DNA from: Bacillota bacterium
GTDB lineage: Bacteria; Bacillota; Limnochordia; Limnochordales; ZCTH02-B6
Assembly: GCA_017578085.1 (NCBI GenBank)
Contig: PKQR01000008.1
Location: forward strand, 1-34,594
Direction: 5' to 3'
DNA length: 34,594 bases
Positions 7,585-15,467 of this stretch are shown piece by piece. Numbering within the stretch: the first letter of the stretch is position 1; each line of letters starts with the position of its first letter. The notes under the pieces are model-generated. The model was not told the DNA's origin. It worked only from the letters and a program-made list of their open reading frames with translations, and made no database searches. The translations under genes and the position numbers were made by a program.

Positions 7585-9003
7585 ATGACGGACTTGCTGG
7601 TGCGCGGCGGGATGATCGTGACGGCGGGCGGCGTATTCCCGGGCGATATCCTGGTGCGCGGCGGGCGCATCGCGGCCGTCGTGCAGCGCGCGGAAGAGTT
7701 TCCCAACTGGGGGACGTGGGTGGCCGGCGGTGCCGGTGAAGGCATGGAGCATGTTCGGGTCCTGGATGCCACTGGGCTGCACGTGCTGCCCGGCCTCGTG
7801 GACGTCCACGTCCACCTCCGGGATCCCGGACTGACCCACAAGGAAGATTTCTTAAGCGGCACGGCGGCCGCTGCCTTTGGCGGCGTGACGACGGTGCTGG
7901 AGATGCCCAATACACTGCCGCCTGTCGCTACCGCGGCTTTGTTTGCGCAAAAGCGCGAGCGGTTGGCCGGGCGGTCGTATGTGGACTACGGCCTGTACGG
8001 CGTCATCGATGAGGCGAACTTCCCGCACCTTCGGGAACTGGCCGAAGCGGGCGCGATCGCCTTCAAGCTCTTCCTTGGACCCACCACCGGCGACATCCGT
8101 GCTCCCGGCTGGGGCCGGCTGCAGGACGTGTTCGCCCTCGTGGCTGAGCTGGGCTTGCCGTTGGTTGTGCACGCGGAGGACCGGGACGTGATCGAGTACG
8201 CGCAGGCGCAAGTCGGCGAGGCGCGGGACTACCGGGCCTTCCTGGCCACGCGGCCGCCTTTCGGGGAGCTCGCGGCCACCCAAACCACCTGCCTGCTGGC
8301 GCAGGTGAGCGGTGCCCGGGTGCACATCGCCCACGTGAGCCTCGGCGACGCCGTCGACCTCATTCGCGAAGCCAAGGAGCGGGGAGCGCCGGTTACGGCC
8401 GAAACGTGCCCCCCGTACCTTTTCATGACCGCCGAGGACTGCGAGCGGCTGGGGCCGGCCAGCAAGATCTTGCCGCCCATCCGGGAACGCAAAGACCAGG
8501 AGCGGCTGTGGGAAGGCCTGCACGACGGCACGCTGGACCTGATCGCCACCGACCACGCGCCTCACTTGACGGAAGAGAAGGCGTCCAAGTCGTGGTCGGC
8601 CGCGCCGGGAGGCATGATCGGCCTCGAGACCATGCTGCCGCAGCTGCTCACCGCCGTCGGGGAGGGCCGGCTCACCTTGCCGCAGCTGGTCGAGTGGACG
8701 AGCACGCGCCCGGCGACGATTTTCGGCCTGGCCGGACGCAAGGGCGACATCCGGCCTGGGCTTGACGCCGACTTCGTGCTCGTCGACCTCGACGCGGAAT
8801 GGACGCTGCAGCCGGAACACCTGCACAGCAAGAGCAAGAACAGCCCCCTTTTGGGTGCCCGGCTGCGGGGCAAGGTGGTGCACACCATCGTGCGCGGGCA
8901 CGTTGTGGTGGAGAACGGCAAGCTCGGTGAACCCATCGGCCAATGGCTGCCGGGCGCGTGTTGGACCGCCGGGACCGGCCAACCTGCCAGGATTGGGGGG
9001 TGA
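7585..9003 (+). CDS. Dihydroorotase-like cyclic amidohydrolase
   Basis: Amidohydrolase-superfamily enzyme of 472 residues. Binuclear metal-site residues are visible: D-V-H75-V-H77, carboxylatable K161 in AFKLFLG, H196 in HAED, H250 in HIAHVS and D323 in ATDHAPH. After the first pair the sequence reads HLRDPG, then MPNT: Arg79 and Asn109 correspond to the residues that bind the dihydroorotate carboxylate in dihydroorotases. Dihydropyrimidinases and allantoinases differ at these points. The ATG at 7585 was chosen because GAGGGGAG stands 8 nt upstream; a GTG at 7552 is in frame but lacks this. Reversible hydrolysis of dihydroorotate to N-carbamoyl-aspartate is the likely reaction; allantoin or hydantoins remain possible. 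Confidence 0.8.
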   Translation: MTDLLVRGGMIVTAGGVFPGDILVRGGRIAAVVQRAEEFPNWGTWVAGGAGEGMEHVRVLDATGLHVLPGLVDVHVHLRDPGLTHKEDFLSGTAAAAFGGVTTVLEMPNTLPPVATAALFAQKRERLAGRSYVDYGLYGVIDEANFPHLRELAEAGAIAFKLFLGPTTGDIRAPGWGRLQDVFALVAELGLPLVVHAEDRDVIEYAQAQVGEARDYRAFLATRPPFGELAATQTTCLLAQVSGARVHIAHVSLGDAVDLIREAKERGAPVTAETCPPYLFMTAEDCERLGPASKILPPIRERKDQERLWEGLHDGTLDLIATDHAPHLTEEKASKSWSAAPGGMIGLETMLPQLLTAVGEGRLTLPQLVEWTSTRPATIFGLAGRKGDIRPGLDADFVLVDLDAEWTLQPEHLHSKSKNSPLLGARLRGKVVHTIVRGHVVVENGKLGEPIGQWLPGACWTAGTGQPARIGG

Positions 9004-9836
9004 GGGGGTTGGCTTTGCCTGCGACGCCCGCCAACGTCCCCTGGCACATGGTCACCGGCACCGTGGCGGCGGCCCACCTGGACGCTGCCGGGTACCGCCG
9101 GCTGGTGGTGCATGCGCCGCCCGTGGCCGCCGCGTGCGGGCCAGGGCAGTTTGTGATGGTGCGGGCGCCCGAGTGGGGCATGCTGCTTTTGTCCCGCCCC
9201 TTTGACGTGTACCGCACGGACCCGGAGGCGGGGACGCTAGAAATCCTCTTTAAGGTGAAGGGTGAGGGCACGCAGCGGCTGGCCGCCCTGCGGGCCGGCG
9301 ACCCCATCCACGTGCTCGGGCCCCTGGGGCGTCCCGTTCCGCTCCCGCAAGACGGGCGCGGCGTGCTGCTGGTTTCCCGGGGAGCCGGGGTTTCCCCCAT
9401 GGTGCGCATTGCACAGGAGTGCGCCCAGCGCGGCATAAGGGCGCGGGCGCTCGTCTCCGCTGCCAGCCGGGAGCGGCTGGTGGGGATTCAGGATCTTGAA
9501 ACCCTCGGCGTGACCGTCCACCCGCTGACCGACGACGACCCTGCCGCGCTGCGCCCTGTTCAGATTTTGTCCGGCTGGGCCGCCGGCGGGGACTGGGGCG
9601 CGGTGTATGTGTGCGGGTCTCGGCGGCTTGCCCGCGCGGCCAGGGATGTATGCCGCGCCCACAACCTTGCGGGCTACGTCTTCGTCGAAGCCCACATGGC
9701 GTGCGGCTTCGGCATCTGCCACGGTTGCGCGGTGCCGGTCCGGCCGGGCCCCGGAAACCCCACGGGGCAGGTCGCCTATGCCTTGGCGTGCGTGCGGGGC
9801 CCGGCATTGCCCATTGAGGAGGCAGTCCTCGATTAG
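9000..9836 (+). CDS. pyrK: PyrK-like FAD/[2Fe-2S] electron-transfer subunit
   Basis: Iron-sulfur flavoprotein of the ferredoxin-reductase fold that passes electrons between NAD(H) and a type 1B dihydroorotate dehydrogenase. The FAD-binding signature is LLSRPFDVYR. A nucleotide-binding segment follows around GVLLVSRGAGVSPMVRIA. The C-terminal cluster motif CGFGICHGC followed ~25 residues later by LACVRGP supplies the four cysteines. The GTG at 9000 overlaps the preceding stop by 4 nt; TTG 9015 and ATG 9048 are in-frame alternatives, so the start is uncertain. Length (~278) is normal for PyrK. It is followed directly by its expected partner. Confidence 0.85.
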   Translation: MRGLALPATPANVPWHMVTGTVAAAHLDAAGYRRLVVHAPPVAAACGPGQFVMVRAPEWGMLLLSRPFDVYRTDPEAGTLEILFKVKGEGTQRLAALRAGDPIHVLGPLGRPVPLPQDGRGVLLVSRGAGVSPMVRIAQECAQRGIRARALVSAASRERLVGIQDLETLGVTVHPLTDDDPAALRPVQILSGWAAGGDWGAVYVCGSRRLARAARDVCRAHNLAGYVFVEAHMACGFGICHGCAVPVRPGPGNPTGQVAYALACVRGPALPIEEAVLD

Positions 9837-9858
9837 CCGTCCGGGAGGAGGGGCTGCG

Positions 9859-10836
9859 ATGGAAGGCAAGCGTCCAAACGTCGCTGCGACGACCCCCGAC
9901 CTATCGGTGCAGGTCGGGCCGTTGACCTTGAAGGCGCCGGTCATGCCCGCGTCGGGGTGTTTCAACGTGGGCCAGGAGGTGGCCCACCTTTTTGACCTCT
10001 CGTGCATGGGGGCCATTATCAACAAGACGGTCATGCCCGGTCCGCGGCCCGGCAATCCCCCTTACCGGGTGCTGGAGCGGACGGCGGGCCTGATCAATTC
10101 CATCGGTATCCCGAGCAAAGGCCCGGCCGAATTTTTGGAACACCAGCTGCCCTTCATGCGCAGCCTCGGCACGCGCGTGATCGTCAGCATCGGGGGCTTG
10201 AGCGAGGCGGACTACGCGGGCCTCGCTGCTCTCATGGACGCTCAGGAGGGCATCGACGCCCTGGAGCTGGACCTATCGTGTCCCAACCACGCCGAGCGGC
10301 GGCCTTTCGCCCTGAGCGCGGACGCGACCCGCAGCCTCGTGCGGGCCGTGCGCAGGGCCACCCGCCTGCCGCTCATCGCCAAGCTGGCGCCCAACGTCAG
10401 CGACATCGTCGCCATCGCCGCCGCGGCGATGGAGGCCGGAGCGGACGCCTTGTGCGTGGCCAACACGTATCCGGCCATGGGCATCGACATCGAGGAACGC
10501 CGGCCGGTTTTGGGCCTGCAGACCGGAGGACTGTCCGGCCCGGCCATCAAGCCCATGACCTTGCGCCTCGTCTGGGAGATCGTGTCCGAACTGGACGCGC
10601 CTGTCATCGCCTGTGGCGGCGTGACCACCTGGCGCGACGCGGTCGAGTACCTCTTGGCCGGGGCACGGGCGGTGCAGGTAGGCACGGCCAACTTCACGAA
10701 TCCCCGCGCGATTCCCGACATCATCGACGGGCTGCGGGCCTACCTGGTGCGCCACGGTTTCGCCCGGGTGACCGACATCATCGGTGCGGCCCAGCCGCCC
10801 GAACGGAGGGCCCGCATCGCCCGCCCGTCGGCGTAG
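9859..10836 (+). CDS. pyrD: Dihydroorotate dehydrogenase-like protein, class 1B
   Basis: FMN-dependent TIM-barrel oxidoreductase, 325 residues, most like class 1B PyrD. Conserved features are INKTVMPGPRPGNPP (K56), LINSIGIPS (N80), the active-site loop LSCPN with catalytic-base Cys141 and N143, K175 in AKLAPNV, ANTYPAMGID (N202) and the phosphate-binding GGLSGPAIKPM. One substrate asparagine of the usual N-(L/I)-S-C-P-N loop is Asp138 here (LELDLSCPN). ATG 9859 follows GGGAGGAGGGG. It is expected to work with the PyrK-like protein. In this hydrolase-rich context it may run as an orotate or pyrimidine reductase, though the anabolic direction cannot be excluded. Confidence 0.85.
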   Translation: MEGKRPNVAATTPDLSVQVGPLTLKAPVMPASGCFNVGQEVAHLFDLSCMGAIINKTVMPGPRPGNPPYRVLERTAGLINSIGIPSKGPAEFLEHQLPFMRSLGTRVIVSIGGLSEADYAGLAALMDAQEGIDALELDLSCPNHAERRPFALSADATRSLVRAVRRATRLPLIAKLAPNVSDIVAIAAAAMEAGADALCVANTYPAMGIDIEERRPVLGLQTGGLSGPAIKPMTLRLVWEIVSELDAPVIACGGVTTWRDAVEYLLAGARAVQVGTANFTNPRAIPDIIDGLRAYLVRHGFARVTDIIGAAQPPERRARIARPSA

Positions 10837-10849
10837 CGGAGGGACGGCC

Positions 10850-12082
10850 GTGTCGCGCCTGACCGTCGCGAAGGCCCTGACGCTGCCAGCCCTGCGGGGG
10901 ACACGGGTGCTGGCGGGAGCCAACGGGCTCGACCGGATCATCGAATGCGCCACCGTGATGGAAGTACCCAACATTACCCGTTGGCTGCGCGGTAATGAGC
11001 TCGTCATCACCAGCCTTTACGCATTGCGAGAAAGCCCGGAGGAGCAGGTCCGCCTCATCGCAGACCTGGACCAGGTGGGCATTGCTGCCCTCCTCATCAA
11101 GCCCAAGGTCTACGTGGATCGCCTGCCCGATCGCATGCTCCAGGAAGCCGACGCGCGCGCCATGCCTGTGCTGGAGCTGCCGGTGGAAACCCCCTACATC
11201 GACGTGCTCAACGCGGTCATGGCGGAAGTGTTCCGCCGCAGCAGCGTGCGCCGTTACGAAGCCGACATGGTGGAGGATTTGCTGGCGGGCGTCATCGCCG
11301 ACCCTGCCCAACTGCAGGCCCGGGCCGAAGAGGTGGGCTGGAACCCGCAAGGCGGGGCGGTAGCCGCCGTCATCCACATCGATCCGCCGCAAGAGCGCGG
11401 CGTGAACGGCGGCGTCCTCTCCCGGCTCTGTGACCGGGTCGCGGACGAGGTGCGGGCCGCGGTGCGGGGCGGGAACGGCCTGGTGGCGGCCAGCGGCAGC
11501 CGGGTTAGGGTGGTGCTGGCCAGCGGCCGCGAGGGCGTGCCCGTGCCACGGTCCCTGGCGCGCTCCCTGCTCCAGTCGGTGCAGCAAGACCTGGCCCGCC
11601 GGGGGGTCGCGACGCTGTCCATCGGCATCGGGGTTCCCGTGGACGGATATGCCGCCTTGCCCGACAGCTATCGCACGGCTTGCCGCTGCGTTGACTTGGG
11701 CCGCCGCCTGTGGGGGCCGGGCCGGCTCGTCATGCCCGACGACGTGGCCATCTACCATGTCCTGGAAGCCATCGGCCCGGGTGGAGGCCCTGTCACGGGC
11801 GCGGCGCCCACCGCGTTGCCCCTGCACCCAGGCTTGCAGCGGCTGTTGGAATACGACGCGGCCAACAAGGCGCAACTGGTGCCTACCCTCCGTTGCGTCC
11901 TGGACGAGCAAGGCAACCTGCGCCGGGCCGCCGGCCGCCTCTTCGTGCATTACAAGACCGTCCAGTACCGCATGGCCCGCATCCGCGAGCTCACCGGCTG
12001 GGACTTGAGCCGGCCGGAACTGCGCCTGGCCATCGAAGTTCAGCTGCGCTGGCTGGACCTGCACAGCGACCGCGCCGAATGA
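10850..12082 (+). CDS. PucR-family transcriptional regulator
   Basis: 410-residue regulator with the three-part PucR layout. The N-terminal purine-catabolism-regulator-like domain (roughly residues 1-125, with RWLRGNELVITSLYAL) is followed by a degenerate GGDEF-like middle domain. The C-terminal helix-turn-helix reads GNLRRAAGRLFVHYKTVQYR. The GTG at 10850 was chosen because GCGGAGGGA precedes it; an upstream GTG-less extension would read through the pyrD end. PucR proteins respond to purine, ureide or amino-acid metabolites and usually control adjacent transport and catabolic genes. As the last gene of the block it probably regulates it, perhaps through the repeats at 1285-1334. Confidence 0.9.
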   Translation: MSRLTVAKALTLPALRGTRVLAGANGLDRIIECATVMEVPNITRWLRGNELVITSLYALRESPEEQVRLIADLDQVGIAALLIKPKVYVDRLPDRMLQEADARAMPVLELPVETPYIDVLNAVMAEVFRRSSVRRYEADMVEDLLAGVIADPAQLQARAEEVGWNPQGGAVAAVIHIDPPQERGVNGGVLSRLCDRVADEVRAAVRGGNGLVAASGSRVRVVLASGREGVPVPRSLARSLLQSVQQDLARRGVATLSIGIGVPVDGYAALPDSYRTACRCVDLGRRLWGPGRLVMPDDVAIYHVLEAIGPGGGPVTGAAPTALPLHPGLQRLLEYDAANKAQLVPTLRCVLDEQGNLRRAAGRLFVHYKTVQYRMARIRELTGWDLSRPELRLAIEVQLRWLDLHSDRAE

Positions 12083-12101
12083 ATCCAGGCGCGCTGCGCC
12101 C

Positions 12102-13154
12102 TTACGCGCCGGTCTCCGGCGGGCGCAGGAAGATATGCTGGCTGGCCGTTTGCAGGTCGCGATAGACCCGGTTGATGGGCTCGGTTTCCCAGAGCACCCG
12201 CATGCCCATGTAGGCGAACACGTCTTGGACCGCTGCGACAGAGGCGGAGACCAGGCGCCGCACGCCTTGGATGATGACTTCCTTTTCGGTCGCGGGAAAC
12301 TCAGCGCCGGCCTGCACGTGGGACCAAGCCCGTTCCGCCAATAGATAGAACAGACCGCGGTACTCCGCGACCGCGTCGGCTTGCCGCTGCCGCGTGCCCA
12401 GCGTCTCCCAGCGCGGCAGTTCGCGCGCCAGTTCGAAAAAGCGGCGCGCCAGGCCGATGCTTACGGACGCGATGGTGGTCACCGCCAAGATTTCGAAAGG
12501 AAGCCGGTAGAGGGCAGCGGCCACGGGCTCGGTCACCGCCCACCGCACGTTGCCCACCGTAAACGCCCTCGACTCAGGGACGAAAGCGTCGTTGACCACC
12601 ATGCTATTGCTGGCGGTGCCTTTAAGCCCGTAGGCGCCCCAGTCCTCGATGATCTGCACCTGGTCTGGTGTAAAGGCGAAGGCCCGGACGACTTCTTGGC
12701 CGTCCTCTTCCAAGATGGCGTTGGCGGTGAAGAGGGTGGCATACTGGGCACCGCTGGCATAGCGCCACCGGCCGCTGACCCGGTATCCGCCCGGCACCCG
12801 CCGGGCCCGGCCCGCCGGGTAGCCGCTGCCGGCGATGACCGCTTCCCGGGGCGTGAACAACTCCCGCGCGGTTTCCTTGGCGAAGGAAGGCGCGAAGTAC
12901 CCGCCGGCCGCGCCGATATGAACCAGCCAGCCCAACGAACCGTCGACGGCGGACAGCTCTTCGAAGATCCGCAGCATCTCCGGCAGCGGTGTCGGCCGGC
13001 CGCCGAACTCTTCGGGAACCAGCAGCTTAAACAGGCGGTGCTCGTAGATCCATTCGAGGATGTCTTCAGGGAGCCGGCCCAGGCGTTCGATCTCCGCGCC
13101 CCGCTCCCGCAACGCAGGGGCCTTCGCCGCGATGGCCGCAAGCAAGGAGTCCAC
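12102..13154 (-). CDS. Acyl-CoA-dehydrogenase-fold flavin monooxygenase-like protein
   Basis: 350-residue protein of the acyl-CoA dehydrogenase fold. The N-terminal helical part carries LFKLLVPEEFGGRPTPLPEM and SLGWLVHIG, the middle beta-domain GGYRVSGRWRYASGAQYAT, and the C-terminus INRVYRDLQTASQHIFLRP. The latter R-D-x-x-x-x-x-x-H ending matches the type-2 C-terminal domain of two-component flavin-dependent monooxygenases (DszC/HsaA-like) more than true acyl-CoA dehydrogenases. The GTG start follows GAGGTG by 7 nt on the minus strand. It converges on pucR with a 19-nt gap, so it is not in that operon. Substrate unknown. Confidence 0.75.
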   Translation of the reverse strand: MDSLLAAIAAKAPALRERGAEIERLGRLPEDILEWIYEHRLFKLLVPEEFGGRPTPLPEMLRIFEELSAVDGSLGWLVHIGAAGGYFAPSFAKETARELFTPREAVIAGSGYPAGRARRVPGGYRVSGRWRYASGAQYATLFTANAILEEDGQEVVRAFAFTPDQVQIIEDWGAYGLKGTASNSMVVNDAFVPESRAFTVGNVRWAVTEPVAAALYRLPFEILAVTTIASVSIGLARRFFELARELPRWETLGTRQRQADAVAEYRGLFYLLAERAWSHVQAGAEFPATEKEVIIQGVRRLVSASVAAVQDVFAYMGMRVLWETEPINRVYRDLQTASQHIFLRPPETGA

Positions 13155-13290
13155 GGGTTTTCACCTCTTTTGCTCTGACGATGTGAGTCCGCTAAAGACC
13201 ACGCGTCCGCCACGATGAAGTCTAGCACAAGATGGGGCGTGTGGGACCCATCAGGCGGGCCGGTTTCCCCGTAAACCTGCTGTGCAGGCC

Positions 13291-13319
13291 TTGACACCCG
13301 TTTTCCAGGCGTTTACTCT
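13291..13319 (+). promoter_or_regulatory. Sigma-A-type promoter of the thiamine operon
   Basis: TTGACA (13291-13296), a 17-nt spacer and TACTCT (13314-13319) form a good housekeeping promoter ~75 nt ahead of the TPP aptamer. A short dyad, CCTGC-TGT-GCAGG (13276-13288), lies immediately upstream of the -35 box. Confidence 0.75.
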
Positions 13320-13392
13320 GAAAGCGATCGGCAAAACAACTGAATAGCGACGCGGGCATGGTGCGGCTGTCTGGTGGCAAGCACCGTGCCTG

Positions 13393-13487
13393 CACCGGGG
13401 GAGCTGGGTGGGCCCGGCTGAGAGGACGGAACCGATCCGTCGACCCCTTGAACCTGATCCGGGTAATGCCGGCGCAGGGAAGGACTG
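13393..13487 (+). promoter_or_regulatory. TPP (THI-element) riboswitch
   Basis: The conserved TPP aptamer blocks occur in order with correct spacing: CGGCTGAGAGG at about 13415-13425, CCCCTTGAACCTGATCC at about 13444-13460, and GGGTAATGCCGGCGCAGGGA at 13461-13480. The variable P3 arm is GACGGA...TCCGTC. It precedes a transcription terminator and the thiXYZ/TPK genes. In this family, bound thiamine pyrophosphate stabilises the aptamer and lets the terminator form. Confidence 0.96.
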
Positions 13488-13510
13488 TCGGAAGGACTCT
13501 CGTCATGTGG

Positions 13511-13545
13511 AGCCGCTTTCTCCCCCTGTGGGAAAGCGGCTTTTT
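13511..13545 (+). terminator. Riboswitch-controlled intrinsic terminator
   Basis: A perfect 10-bp stem, AGCCGCTTTC (13511-13520) with GAAAGCGGCT (13532-13541), is followed by a T-run. It sits between the TPP aptamer and the first gene, so it is the expression platform: terminated when TPP is plentiful, read through when it is scarce. Confidence 0.92.
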
Positions 13546-13576
13546 CATTCAGCGAAGCGGAAAGGATGACGGCCTC

Positions 13577-14410
13577 GTGAAAGGGCCGCTGGCGGTCGTG
13601 GGGCGCTATCTGCCGGTAATCGGTTTGGTGGTCGCGTTGCTGGCGGTTTGGGAAGCCGCGGTGCGCCACTTTGCAGTGCCCAAGTACGTGCTCCCAGCGC
13701 CCAGCGCCATCGCAGCGGCGCTGCACGGGGCGTTGCCTGTTCTTCTGAAGGTGCACACCCCGGTGACATTGGCAGAAGCCGGTTTGGGCCTGCTTATGGC
13801 ACTCATCGCCGGGATCGCGTCGGGCACCGTGGTGCACAGCTCTGCCTGGGCCCGGCGAACCCTGTACCCGCTGCTCGTGGTATCCCAGACTGTGCCCGTG
13901 ATCGTGCTGGCGCCGCTGTTGGTCATCTGGTTCGGCTACGGCATGCTGCCTAAGCTGCTGGTGGTCACCATCGCCTGTTTCTTCCCCATCGCCGTCGCCG
14001 TGGTGGACGGCCTGGACGGCGCCCATCGCGGCATGCTGAAACTGCTCCGTTCCATGGGCGCCAGCGGGTGGCAGCAGTTTGTGATGGTCAAGGTGCCCGC
14101 CGCCATGGGGAGCCTGTTTACGGGCCTGCGGGTGGCCGCCACCTACGCCGTCATGGCCGCGGTCATCGCGGAGTGGATCGGCGGCGACGCGGGCCTCGGG
14201 GTGTACATCGTCCGTTCCGCCAACTCGTTCCGGACGGAGCAGGTCTTCGCCGGGATCGTTCTCGTCACGGTCTATTCCATCGCTATGTTTCTGTTGGTGG
14301 GCCTCGTCCGCCGGTGGGTGCTGCCCTGGGAAGCCCACCTGCGAGCCGCTGGGGAAGCCGTAAAGTCCATCCCGGTGTCGTCTGCCAAATCCCAAGAAAG
14401 GAGCCGGTGA
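13577..14410 (+). CDS. thiX: ABC transporter permease, ThiX-type (thiamine-precursor uptake)
   Basis: Inner-membrane permease of 277 residues with about six hydrophobic helices. The EAA-type cytoplasmic loop is LKLLRSMGASGWQQFVMV followed by VPAAMGSLFTGLRVA. The GTG at 13577 was chosen: AAAGGA stands 10 nt upstream and the hydrophobic N-terminus follows; earlier in-frame starts would translate through the terminator and riboswitch. It belongs to the nitrate/taurine/thiamine-pyrimidine permease group. The TPP riboswitch and thiY neighbour make thiamine-pyrimidine uptake the likely role. Confidence 0.9.
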   Translation: MKGPLAVVGRYLPVIGLVVALLAVWEAAVRHFAVPKYVLPAPSAIAAALHGALPVLLKVHTPVTLAEAGLGLLMALIAGIASGTVVHSSAWARRTLYPLLVVSQTVPVIVLAPLLVIWFGYGMLPKLLVVTIACFFPIAVAVVDGLDGAHRGMLKLLRSMGASGWQQFVMVKVPAAMGSLFTGLRVAATYAVMAAVIAEWIGGDAGLGVYIVRSANSFRTEQVFAGIVLVTVYSIAMFLLVGLVRRWVLPWEAHLRAAGEAVKSIPVSSAKSQERSR

Positions 14411-14416
14411 AACCTC

Positions 14417-15418
14417 ATGATGCGGGTACGCGCAAGGCGGATGCTTCTGTTGGGTGTCGCATTGGCGGTGGCCTGCTGGGCGTTGGTTGCCGCAGCCCTG
14501 CCCGCCTCGGCCCAGCGCCGGGCTGTTTTGCAGCTGGACTGGACGCCCAATACGAACCATACGGGGATCTACGTTGCCCTGGATAAGGGCTGGTACCGGG
14601 AGGAAGGTGTCGATCTCCAAGTCGTCACGCCCGGCACCGACCCCAACACCCTTGTACTGGTGGCGGCGGGCCGGGCCCAATTTGGCATCAGCTTCCAGGA
14701 ACACATGACCAGTGCCCGGACGGAAGGGATTCCCGTCGTGTCGGTGGCGGCCATCATCCAGCACAATACGTCTGGCTTCGCCTCCATCGGCAAGGGCATA
14801 CGGAGCGCGCGCGACTTCGCCGGCAAGCGGTTCGGCGGCTGGGGCTTCCCCATGGAACGCGCCATCCTGAAGGCGATGATGGAACGGGACGGGGCGGATG
14901 TGGACGATGTGGAGTTCGTCACCATCCCCGGCAGCGTCGACCTGGTGACGATGCTGACCCGGGACATCGACTTTACATGGATTTATTACGGCTGGCAAGG
15001 GATCGACGCGCAACTGCGGGGCGTCCAGCTGGACGTGGTGATGATGGACCAGTACTTTGACGCGGTGCCCGATTACTACACGCCCGTCCTGGTCACCTCT
15101 GAGGCCCTCATCGCGTCGGATCCCGAACTGGTGCGGGCCGTGGTCCACGCCACCGCGCGCGGCTACACGTACGCGGCGGAACACCCGGACGAGGCAGCGG
15201 AGATCTTGCTCAAGTACGCGCCCGAAAACGATCCGCAGCTGGTCCGGGAGAGCCAGCGGTGGCTGAGCCCCCGCTACATCGACGACGCCCCCTACTTCGG
15301 CTACCAGCGCTTGGAAGTGTGGCAGGCTTTCGGTGACTGGATGTATAAGAACGGGCTGATCCGCGAGCCCTTCGACGCCCAGGCGGCGTTCACCAACGAA
15401 TTCTTGCCCAAGCCTTGA
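14417..15418 (+). CDS. thiY: ABC transporter substrate-binding protein, ThiY/THI5-like
   Basis: Secreted binding protein of the NMT1/THI5-like family, 333 residues. A signal peptide ends near ALPASAQ|RR, with no lipobox Cys. The mature part starts LQLDWTPNTNHTGIYVA, the family hallmark, and continues LDKGWYREEGVDLQ; GRAQFGISFQE and FGGWGFPMERAIL are further conserved loops. ThiY proteins bind N-formyl-4-amino-5-aminomethyl-2-methylpyrimidine, a thiamine breakdown product. Riboswitch control agrees, though a related pyrimidine is possible. AAAGGAG lies 13 nt from ATG 14417, slightly long; an adjacent ATG at 14420 is an alternative. Confidence 0.9.
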   Translation: MMRVRARRMLLLGVALAVACWALVAAALPASAQRRAVLQLDWTPNTNHTGIYVALDKGWYREEGVDLQVVTPGTDPNTLVLVAAGRAQFGISFQEHMTSARTEGIPVVSVAAIIQHNTSGFASIGKGIRSARDFAGKRFGGWGFPMERAILKAMMERDGADVDDVEFVTIPGSVDLVTMLTRDIDFTWIYYGWQGIDAQLRGVQLDVVMMDQYFDAVPDYYTPVLVTSEALIASDPELVRAVVHATARGYTYAAEHPDEAAEILLKYAPENDPQLVRESQRWLSPRYIDDAPYFGYQRLEVWQAFGDWMYKNGLIREPFDAQAAFTNEFLPKP

Positions 15419-15467
15419 GCAAAGGAGTAGCGGTGGAGCGCCGCACCCTGCCGGGAGGGGAAACCGG

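Noticed and set aside
7585..9003. Reading this gene as dihydropyrimidinase or allantoinase
   Set aside because: The HLRDPG and MPNT motifs with Arg79 and Asn109 fit dihydroorotase; hydantoinase and allantoinase motifs at these positions differ. Kept only as alternatives.
13358..13576. ThiX starting at the earliest in-frame ATGs (13358 or 13505)
   Set aside because: Translation would pass through the TPP aptamer and/or the terminator hairpin; GTG 13577 has a good ribosome binding site and the normal family N-terminus.
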